64,000 nt of DNA, taken from contig JAWHQI010000619.1 of the NCBI GenBank assembly GCA_033032865.1, positions 62,001 through 126,000 of the forward strand, read 5' to 3'. This stretch comes from Dactylorhiza incarnata. Its lineage: Eukaryota > Streptophyta > Magnoliopsida > Asparagales > Orchidaceae. The notes beneath the pieces were generated by a model. That model was not told the origin of the DNA. It saw nothing but the letters and a program-made list of their open reading frames with translations, and made no database searches. Shown piece after piece: positions 55,765 through 64,000 of this stretch. Each line of letters begins with the position of its first letter. Position 1 is the stretch's first letter. Made by a program: the position numbers and the translations under genes.

Positions 55765-56841
55765 GTCTCACCCTCACCGAGCCCCGAGTCCGGGGGGTGT
55801 CCCACCGCCTGGGCAGTCTCTCACCTCCCGGGTGGCCTCGCCCTAGCCGAGCCCGGAGCCCAGGAGGTCTCCAACCGCCGGGAGGTCTCGCCAATCCGAG
55901 GAGATCACCCATCGCCCGGGCGATCTCGCATTGCCCGGGCGATCTCACTTTTGCCGGTCACTCGTGACTCAGGTGACACATTTTTCCTAGCCCTGCCCGT
56001 TTGGGAAGGTCATGCACCTATAGGTAGTGGGACAGGGGTACCAGAAAGGGGACATGGAGGAGTTTTCATCTCCCAGCATGTGACCTGAGCAGTCTCCAGT
56101 TTTGAGACCGTGGAGACCTTTTCACGGCAGCCTCCGGGCGATCTCCCATCAAAAGACCTCTTCATCTCCCATCAAGAGACCTCGCCATCTCCCTTCAGGA
56201 GACCTCTTCATCTCCCTTTAGGAAACCTGGCCATCTCCCTGCAGGAGACCTGGCCATCTCCCTTCAGGAGACATCGTCATCTCCCTCCAGGATACCTTGT
56301 CATATCCCTTCAAAAGACCTCTCCATCTCGCTTCAGGAGACCTCGCCATCTCCCTTCAGGAGACCTCGCCATCTCCTTTCACGAGACCTCTTCATCTCTC
56401 TTCAGAAGACCTTGCCATCTCCCTTTAGGAGACCTCGTCATCTCCCTTCAAGAGACCTCACCATCTCCCTTCAATAGACCTCTTCATCTCCCTTCAGGAA
56501 ACCTCGCCATCTCCCTTAAATAGACCTTGCCATCTCCCTTCAGGAGACCTCTTCATCTCCCTTCAGGGGACCTCACCATATCCCTTCAGGAGACCTCGCC
56601 ATCTCCCTCCAGGAGACCACCAATCACTAGCTCTTTTCTTCAAATCTTATAATATTCTTCCATGTACTTTAATGTAATCTCAGTTGTAACGTAGGTGTTA
56701 TATGAATTGCATGACCTACCTCAAGAGAGGCATTCACCACGACGGGTAGATCTGGTCTCGCCCTTGCTCGCGACCATATCTTTTTCTCCTCTCTCATTCC
56801 TTCACTCGTAGCTAAAAGTAACCGGCCATCCAACAGTTTTC
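55765..56841 (+). mobile_element. E7 third segment: LTR promoter and downstream part
   Basis: It resumes the GGCGGTCTC minisatellite to about 55960. A TATA-like CACCTATAGGTAGTGGG follows at about 56007-56023, then the 23-bp repeat array. An E2-like LTR 3' part comes last: GAGAGGCATTCACCACGACG compares with GGAGTGGCATTTGCCGCGGC of E2, and AAAAGTAACCGGC is shared with the E2 LTR end. E8 interrupts it at 56842. The three segments add up to about 1.5 kb. Confidence 0.65.
56130..56625. repeat. 23-bp minisatellite, about 20 copies
   Basis: The unit is CTTCAGGAGACCTCGCCATC plus TCC, with variants CTCTTCATC, CTCGTCATC and CTGGCCATC. The 137-codon open frame over it (56110-56523) is a by-product: 23 bp repeats return to frame every 69 bp. 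Confidence 0.93.
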
Positions 56842-57870
56842 TGTTGGGTTTTCTATTCCCCGAGGGTAATGACATCTCGTATATGCGCAGCGGAAATAAT
56901 AACAAGAACAACCCAAAGAGTTAAGGATCTTGCATTTTTCATGAATTAAGAAATGAGGAAATCGAAATGCGATGTTCCTTTACGGGATTGAGTAAACACT
57001 CATCCAAGATGCTCCTAGAAGAAATATTGAGTTCCAAGAATCGAAATTGACCGGTCCCTGTGCAGCGATCCACACAAGAGAAGGATAACCTCAATACCTT
57101 GTCGAACAAGGAATGAGTCAGAGAAGGATAGCTCTCAGCGTCCCCACGGACTGCTAGATCCGAGGCAGGGCAGGCGGCGACTGTCGGCGGCGGAGGTCTG
57201 AGTCGGCGGAAGAGGAGAGAAGCCCTAGCGGAACTCTTCCGGCGCTGCTCTCACAAATAACAAAAAAGGATCGGGTCACACTAAACCTAAACTCATGTAC
57301 TGTTATATACCAAAGGCGTAAAATAGTCTATCCGCAGACCTACAAAAATAGAATAGTTCTGTCGAGATTTATATGTTTAACCGAATTCGGCTATACACAT
57401 TAACCGATTCGACTATACACTATAACCGAATCGATTATATGCTTTAGCCGATTCGAATGTATGAATTCGGCTATATAAATTCGTCTAAACCCTTTAGCCG
57501 AATTTGTCACTTATTCTACTAAACACTTTAGCCGAATTTGATTTAGCCGAATTCGTCTAAACCCTTTAGCCGAATTCATCTAAACCCTTTAGCCGAATTT
57601 AACACAGTTCGGTTAAACACTTTAGCCGAATTTGTCTATTATAAATCCATTTGTTTAAACCCTTTAAACGATTTCTCATTGAGACATTCTCAACTTAATT
57701 CCAAACAGTCACAGGATTGGTCCTCCACTTATATCCAATATGAGCAAGGCCAACTCAATCATTTCTCCAATTTCTGCAAGCACTTTTATGTGCGACCCTG
57801 TAGGCTCATATTGCGTTGGTAGTAAGACTAACTGCTTGATCGCTTTGAGATCACCTAGGAAACTCCAACA
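56842..57870 (-). repeat. E8 3' LTR (1029 bp)
   Basis: It is bounded by TGTTGGGTTTTC and AACTCCAACA. The minus strand has TATA-like GGTATATAACAG at about 57300-57312. An array of TTTAGCCGAATT words lies at 57370-57640. Confidence 0.9.
57370..57640. repeat. TTTAGCCGAATT word array in E8 LTR
   Basis: About twelve copies of AGCCGAATT or close variants are spaced 20-35 bp apart, often as TCTAAACCCTTTAGCCGAAT. They are most regular at 57535-57640. On the transcribed (minus) strand they read AATTCGGCTAAA, upstream of the TATA-like box, so they could be enhancer-type sites. Confidence 0.8.
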
Positions 57871-58828
57871 GTCTCCCACTTGATCACAAAGTATCAACAA
57901 AAGTCTCACAAACAATGAGCGGCATCTAGCAATACATCATTCCTACCCAAGAAATAAGAGTTCATAACTCAATACACCTATCTTAACCAATGTACCAGTG
58001 ATGCCATGTCCCTTTGTCCTTTACACCTGGATAGAACTAGAGGCATGGAGCGTGTCACCCTCATAGTTGATCAATCCTAGTTTCTTGATCTAGAATAGAC
58101 TGTCTGAAAATTGGTGAGCTCAATATCACATATTTACTCTACCAAGCATGGCCATGCATCTCTCAGTCTCATTCCATCAAGGGGCCCATGGATTTAACTT
58201 CTATCATATAGGAGGACAAATCCCATATCTGTCCACACACAAACACCCAAATGACTCATAACGTACCCAATAACCACTGTTATCATCAACCTTCTTCAAG
58301 AAAGACTTTAGGTGGCATCAAAGTATGCTCTTCCTTACTCGATGAATGCTATGACTTCAGGTCAAAGAACCACAAACACCATTTCCTGTTGAGATCTACT
58401 TATGACACAAAGTAATCTCAAGATGGGTCTGTCAAGTACAACTTGTTCACTAACAAGTACCCATGTGATGACTTGATATCACAATATCATGACCTATGAG
58501 AACCGGTCATCAGTCATCGCACATGCTAGTCTTAATGTACCATCATCGCCCTTAGCTTCTAAGATGGTACACGGCCAGGGACCATTTAAGAATGAAGCTT
58601 CTTATAAGCATAGGCTCTCACATTCAAGTCACATACTTGAATTCCTATGGAAGCAAACACTCTAAGGGCATTTATTATGCTAATTAATCTATCAGACAGA
58701 TACAAATGACATAATAAAAGAACATGCCATAAATATAAAATGAAATACATAGTACATGATATAATTCATCCATTGAATAAACAACCAACAAACATGCAAT
58801 CCACAAGGCTCCCACTAAATATAATCAC
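57871..58828 (-). other. E8 long 3' untranslated region
   Basis: This is about 950 bp between the pol stop and the LTR with no supported ORF. The purine tract on the minus strand (AGTGGGAGAC, 57871-57880) abuts the LTR. Confidence 0.75.
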
Positions 58829-60380
58829 TCAGGTATCTATTGATCTAACATGACCATCATGCCTTTTTTGCGCAAGAGGCTTTGTTAGTGGATCCGCTAT
58901 ATTTTCTTCAGTCGGTACTCTGCATATACTCACATCTCCTCGATCGACAATCTCTCGAATAAGATGGAACCGCCGAAGCATGTGCTTGGAGCGCTGAAGA
59001 GATCTAGGTTCCTTAGCTTGTGCAATTGCACCATTTTTGTCACAGTAGAGAACTACGTGATCAACAATGCAAGGAACAACATCAAGATCGCTGATGAATT
59101 TCCTAATCCACACAGCCTCCTTCGCCGCATTCGCTGCAATGGTATACTCAGCCTCAGTCGTAGAATCAGCAACTGTCTCTTGCTTGGAACTCTTCCAGCT
59201 TACAGCTCCTCCATTTAGGCAAAACACAAAACCTGACTGAGACTTTGAGTCATCCCTGTCAGTATGGAAGCTTGCATTCGTGTAACCCTTTACAACGAGC
59301 TCTTCCTTTCCACCAAGCACCAAGAATACATCCTTTGTCCATCTCAAGTACTTCAGGATATTCTTGACGGCTATCCAGTAACCATCACCTGGATCAGACT
59401 GATACCTGCTAGTCATGCTTAAAGCATATGAGACATCGGGTCGAGTACATAACATTGCATACATGATTGATCCAATTGCCGAAGCATATGGAATCAACTT
59501 CATGCGGTCCTTATCTTCCAAAGATTTTGGACATTGGTCCTTAGAGAGACTCACACCTTGAGACATGGGTAAGAATCCCTTCTTGGACTCAAGCATGTTG
59601 AACCATTTCAACACCTTCTCAATGTATGTACTCTGGGTCAAACCTAGCAACTTCTTCGACCTATCTCTATAGATCTTAATACCAAGTATATAAGTCGCTT
59701 CACCCAAGTCTTTCATAGAAAAGCATTTCCCTAGGTTGTTCTTAACAACTTGCAGGGTTGGAATGTCATTCCCGATCAACAGTATGTCGTCTACATGCAA
59801 TATCAAGAAGACAATAATGCTCCCACTAATCTTCTTATAAACACAAGGCTCATATTCGTTCTTGATGAAACCAAACTCTTTGATTTTCTCATCAAAATGC
59901 AGATTCCAACTTTGAGAAGCCTATTTCAATCCATAAATAGATCGATTCAACTTGCATATTTTATTGGCTTCATTTGGAGATACAAAACCCTCGGGTTGTG
60001 TCATATGCACTTCCTCAAGGAGGTTTCCATTAAGGAAAGCCGTTTTGACATCCATTTGACAGATCTCTTAGTCATAATACGCAACAATAGCAAGTAGAAT
60101 TCTGATGAAATTAACCATAGCTATAGGGGAAAAGGTTTCATTGTAGCCAACACCGTGAATTTGCCTGAAACCTTTAGCCACCAGCCGGCCTTTGAATGTC
60201 TGTACATTCCCATCCATGTCGGTCTTCTTCTTGAAGACCCACTTGCACCCTATGGGTCGTACCCCTTCAGGTGATTCCACCAAGGTCCAATCTTTATTTG
60301 CATACATGGAGTCCATTTCAGATTTCATGGCGTCAAGCCACTTCTCGGAGTCCAGTCCACTCATAGCATCTTGGTAGGTG
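58829..60380 (-). pseudogene. E8 pol: RT and RNase H
   Basis: One minus-strand frame carries RT (CKWVFKKKTDMDGN, FKGRLVAKGF, QMDVKTAFLNGNL, catalytic HVDDILLIGND) and RNase H (STTEAEYTIAANAAKEAVW, KHMLRRFHLIREIV, NIADPLTKPL). Stops near 60066, 59935 and 59920 break RT. The H in HVDD replaces the usual Y. The 325-codon C-terminal half from 59806 is open. It ends at 58829. Confidence 0.9.
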
Positions 60381-60482
60381 CAGGCTCATCATCATGATCC
60401 ATAAGAAACACACTACCTATTTGAGACACGAGAAATCCATATCTCTCCGGCTCAAATCTTGGTCTACCAGTCTACGTAGGAC

Positions 60483-61865
60483 TTATGTTTCTTGAGCAGG
60501 ATCTCCAACTACAACTACTTGTAGTCCTTGCTCAAGTTCCAATTCAGGTTCATGTTCAGTTTGTGGTTCTTGAACTTCTTCAAGTTCTACCTTTTCAGTC
60601 TTTCTGGATAAGAACTCTTTCTCCAAAAAGACGCCAGTTCTTGCGACAAACACTTTGCCCTCAGACGGTAGGTAGAAGTCGTATCCTTTGGTCTCCCTAG
60701 GATACCCCACTAGATAACACTTATCTGACTTGGGTTCCATCTTGTCAGGCATTTGACGTCGTATGTATTCCTCACAGCCCCAAATCATAATAAAAGACAT
60801 ACTAGGACGCTTCCCAGTCCATATCTCATATGGTGTCTTTAGAACCGTTTTCGTTGGAGCACGATTTAAAGTGAAAGCAGGAGTCTCTAAAGAGAATCCC
60901 CAAAAGGAAATGGGCAAATCTGCATGACTCATCATCGACCGCACTATGTCTAACTAAGTGCGATTCCTCCTCTCAGAAACACCATTATGTTGTCGTGTTT
61001 TAGGTGGAGTGAGTAGAAATACAATGCCACACTCTTTCAGATGATCACAAAACTCATGACTTAGATACTCGCCACCAAGATCAGATCGGAGTGCTTTAAT
61101 CCTTTTTCCTAGTTGGTTCTCTACTTCATTCTTAAACTCTTTGAACTTTTCAAAGGTTTCGGATTTACACTTCATAAGGTATATATATCCGTATCTACTG
61201 AAATCATCAGTAAATGTAACAAAGTAGTAGTACCCACCTCTAGCCATAGAACTCATGGGTACGCATACATCACTATGTATTACACCCAAAAGATCATCAA
61301 CCCTCTCAGTAAGACTAGTGAAAGGGGTTTTAGTCATTTTCCCTAATAAGCAAGACTCACATCTCTCAAATGATTCATAATCAAATGAGTCCAACAATCC
61401 ATCTTTATGGAGCTTAGATATGCATTTCTCATTTATATGGCCCAAACGACAGTGCTAATGATATGTAGAATTCGAGTCATTCAATTTTAGTCTTTTAGAA
61501 TTTTCTATGTTATAAATAGGCTGATCTAAGTTCAAAACATATAAGCCATTAAACAGTTGGGCTACACCATAACAAACATCATTCATAAGTATAGAACAAC
61601 TATTGTTCTTAATAATGAAAGAAAATCCTCTCATGTCTAAACATGACACAGATATAATGTTTCGAGTTATGGCTGGAACATAATAACAATTATTTAATTC
61701 TCTTACAAGCCCTGTGGGCAAAGAAAGACGATACACTCCTACGGCAACGGCAGCAATTCTTGCTCCATTTCCAACATGCAGGTCTACCTCTCCTTTACCC
61801 AACATTCTTCTCCTTGTCAGTTCCTGCACATTTATACAAATGTGAGAACCACATCCGGTATCCAA
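60483..61865 (-). pseudogene. E8 pol: protease and integrase
   Basis: The frame starts with protease MDTGCGSHICINVQEL and the linker NNCYYVPAITRNIISVSCL. Integrase follows: HCRLGHINEKC with CESCLLGKMTKTPF, core D in IHSDVCVPM, D in RSDLGGEYLS and E in RQHNGVSERRNRT. The integrase C-terminus is TPYEIWTGKRPS and CYLVGYPRETKGYDFY. Stops at 61455 and 60954 interrupt one otherwise common frame. A frameshift separates it from RT. Confidence 0.9.
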
Positions 61866-62765
61866 TACCCAAGATGCATGAAGGAGCAGAAAGGTTTATT
61901 TCTATAATGAAAATACCTAAAGAGAAAGTCATACTTCCCTTCTTCCTCTGCAGATCTTCTAGATACTGAGGACAGTTCCTCCTCCAGTGCCCTGCCTTAC
62001 CATAGTGGTGGCACTTTCCTTCTTTCGCCATACCTTTCCTTTTCAGTGAAGAAGACTTGGGATCAAGATGAGACTTAGATCCAATCTTCGTCTTCTTTGA
62101 TCCCCTGGCCTTGCCCTTGCCCTTATGCACCATCAGTACAGGGCTGGCAGGCTTGGCCTTCTTCATATTGTTCTCGGTAGTTCTCAACATGCCAAGGAGC
62201 TCGGGTAGTGTCTTTTCTATTTCATTCATTTATAGTTCAAGACGAACTGCTCATAACTGTCTGACAACGATTGCAGGATCAGATCTGTGCCCAACAATTG
62301 GCCCGAGGGAAAACCCAGTTTTTCAAGGTTCTCTATATACCCAATAATTTTGAGTACGTGAGTCCCTACTGAGTCTCGAGCTCCCATTTTGCACTGAAAT
62401 AATGCCTTGGATATGTCAAACCTCTCTTGCCTGTCTTGCCCCTCGAACATTTTCTTGAGGTACTCGATTATCTCATAACCACACATGCTCTCGTGTTGCT
62501 TCTGAAGCTCAGAGGACATGGTAGCAAGCATGAGGCATTCCGCATCCAAGGTATCATCCTGATACTTCTTATAAGCATCTCTATCTGCTCGCAGAGCATT
62601 TCTGGTTGGCTCTGTGGGGGCTTCCCCTTCCAAGACATAGAGCTTGCGCTCTTGCCTGAGAACAATTCTCAGGTTCCTATTCCAGTCAAGGAAGTTCATC
62701 CCATTGAGCTTGTACTTCTCAAGGATGGCTCTCAGGGACAACGTGGAGTGAGATGTATTTGCCAT
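61795..62765 (-). pseudogene. E8 gag
   Basis: From ATG 62765 (MANTSHSTLSLRAILEKYKL) the copia gag domain follows (NFLDWNRNLRIVLRQERKLY; ATMSSELQKQHESMCGYEII; GQDRQERFDISKALF). A frameshift at about 62228 leads to a basic region (HKGKGKARGSKKTK) and the knuckle CHHYGKAGHWRRNC. There the second metal-binding Cys is Tyr, a one-base change that should weaken zinc binding. Confidence 0.88.
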
Positions 62766-62789
62766 GGAAATTCTACAATAAATTTGCAA

Positions 62790-63904
62790 TAGATTTTTCA
62801 GTACTAAATTTAAAATACATTTTACTTTTAAGGACTTCTATTAAAAGGGCACCCACTATTTTAATCAAATCGATAACCCTTAATATCGATTAGGAGAGTT
62901 TATGTGAGCTAATCTCTTAGTGGACAAGATCCTTATTTCACCAACACAACGTGTCCGCTTTGGCGTTCCTCTCATAATGCGGTTATTTAGGTAGACAACA
63001 CTTGCCAATTGCATCATTATGCAACTCTTGTATGGTTGGTGAATAACTCTTTATTCGCATCCATCATATGGTGCATGCCCACCTTATGCCTCTAGGCACT
63101 CAACCTTTGAGGTCACCTAGTTAAGTTTGACCCGATGTTGACAGTGGGATATCACAATTATCCGCTGGCACCCTTACCAAGATAGATTAATGCACCTTGC
63201 TTTAGCAAGCCCACACTTCATCGATCGAGGCAGGAAGAGTGTCATCCATCGGAAGGCATCCGATTACTTAATATTGGATAAGGGATTTTATTACAAGCGA
63301 TTAACATTTTAATCAAGATTAACATTTAATCAATGTGCACATTTACAAAATAAAATACAACATTGACATTCCAGATACATCCCAAATGTGCACAAAAGAA
63401 TCTATCAACACTTTGACAAAATGGCTAAATCTGAGCATTTAGAACACTTCTAAATATCCAGATTTACATGCATTGGACACATGAACAACAACTCCACTTG
63501 TGCAGTAGACAAGCTCGTCTCTCAAAGTCAGATTCAAAATCCAAGACATTTGGTTTCACAGACCATTTTAAGGGACGGTTACTGCAAAGGAGAAACAATC
63601 TCTGAAATAGGAAAAACGCAACGCAATCCCAGTAATTCCTGGCGGGGTTCCAAGGGGCCACGACCCTGGCGGGGTCTTAGGGGAGGAGCCCTTAATGGGG
63701 TCCAAGGGGCAGCGCCCTTGCGGGGTGCGGGGTCAAGGGGCAGAGCCCGTGCGGGGTGCGGGGCAGAGCCCCGTCCAATTTTTTTTGAAATTCCACCACC
63801 AGAAACCACACAAAATCACATCAAATGTGATGTTCCAAGAAGAAATCAGGGCATTTAGAACACTTCTAAAAATCTCGATTTACACGCACTTGATCGCAAA
63901 CCTA
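62790..63904 (-). other. E8 5' leader, about 1.1 kb
   Basis: This is a long region between primer site and gag with no conserved ORF. It contains the GC-rich minisatellite at 63645-63775. The open frames 63481-63858 and 63579-63809 are products of that array. Confidence 0.7.
63645..63775. repeat. GC-rich minisatellite in E8 leader
   Basis: About five degenerate units of GGCGGGGTCCAAGGGGCAG and GCCC type contain paired GGGGC/GCCCC words that could form stable RNA hairpins in the leader. Similar GGGGCAGAGCCCC arrays are common in plant copia leaders. Confidence 0.8.
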
Positions 63905-63916
63905 CCTATGATACCA
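63905..63916 (-). other. E8 primer binding site
   Basis: The minus strand reads TGGTATCATAGG next to the 5' LTR; the first eight bases fit initiator-Met tRNA. Confidence 0.85.
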
Positions 63917-63917
63917 C

Positions 63918-64000
63918 TGTAGGGTTTTCTATACCCTGAGGGTAATGACATATCGTATATGCGCAGCGGAAATAATAACAAGAACAACCCAAAGAGTTAA
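63918..64000 (-). repeat. E8 5' LTR, first 83 bp (window edge)
   Basis: It matches 56842-56924 with about four differences (for example TGTAGG for TGTTGG, CATATCG for CATCTCG). Confidence 0.92.

Larger units (their letters stand above)
56842..64000 (-). mobile_element. E8: Ty1/copia element, minus strand, right LTR cut by window end
   Basis: The left (3') LTR is 56842-57870. The right (5') LTR starts at 63918 with TGTAGGGTTTTCTATACCC..., matching TGTTGGGTTTTCTATTCCCC of the left. The primer site next to the right LTR and the domain order fix the minus orientation. Coding is broken by several stops and at least three frameshifts. The outer right end and target duplication cannot be checked. 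Confidence 0.92.

Noticed and set aside
37425..56060. Regular short repeats that could suggest a CRISPR array
   Set aside because: Units are contiguous, degenerate minisatellites without unique spacers, and the DNA is plant retrotransposon DNA.
56110..56523. 137-codon frame with repeated proline/serine residues
   Set aside because: It is a by-product of the 23-bp minisatellite, which returns to frame every three units.
63481..63858. 125-codon frame rich in Gly/Arg/Pro
   Set aside because: It overlaps the GC-rich minisatellite in the E8 leader on the strand opposite to E8; no recognisable domain.

Overview
The window is plant nuclear DNA made almost entirely of nested LTR retrotransposons, with no recognisable host gene, rRNA or tRNA. 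A flowering plant is inferred from the lineages present: Ty1/copia Sirevirus-like, Tork-like and other copia; Ty3/gypsy Tekay/Del chromovirus, Tat with dual RNase H, and an Athila-type derivative. Initiator-Met primer sites (TGGTATC...), the Athila primer site (TGGCGCCGTTGCCGGGG) and a hAT-like element rich in GGCCTGG words agree with this. Species cannot be told from the sequence.

Left nest (1-34647). Positions 1-2147 hold relics: a Tekay LTR fragment, a copia LTR fragment with a coding-like tail, a Tat LTR fragment and a microsatellite. A hAT-like element (2148-2400 and 34181-34647) was split by copia element E1 (2406-34180, minus strand, target duplication ATGGC). E1 gag was split by Tat element E2 (8399-31282, plus strand, target duplication ACATT). 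The E2 5' LTR was split by Tekay element E3 (9088-18388, minus strand). By-eye LTR divergence falls with nesting depth: E1 about 4%, E2 about 2%, E3 about 1.2%.

E2 is the most interesting element. It has a decayed sense gag-pol (18534-24170, three nonsense codons) and, downstream on the opposite strand, two intron-bearing genes. The first, aORF1 (27924-26116), has a domain resembling the 'putative gypsy-type transposon' family PF04195. The second, aORF2 (30417-28287), is lysine-rich, then coiled coil, and has no stop codon once its predicted introns are removed. E3 shows an 83-nt intron-like segment exactly between gag and protease. E1 carries an extra ORF in the envelope position behind pol, with its own TATA-like box.

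Right nest (34648-64000). A Tork-like copia relic, E4 (34648-37303), lacks most of pol and has a U3 that seems to contain protease-region coding sequence. It is broken by a Tat-type LTR, E7 (starting at 37304), full of GGGCGGTCTC-like words. E7 received three insertions: E5 (37566-49160, Athila-type non-autonomous, arranged LTR-internal-LTR-internal-LTR), E6 (49341-55759, copia, one gag-pol frame with five stops) and E8 (56842 to beyond the window, copia, minus strand).

Every protein-coding stretch seen belongs to a mobile element, and almost all are broken by stops or frameshifts. aORF2 of E2 is the clear exception.
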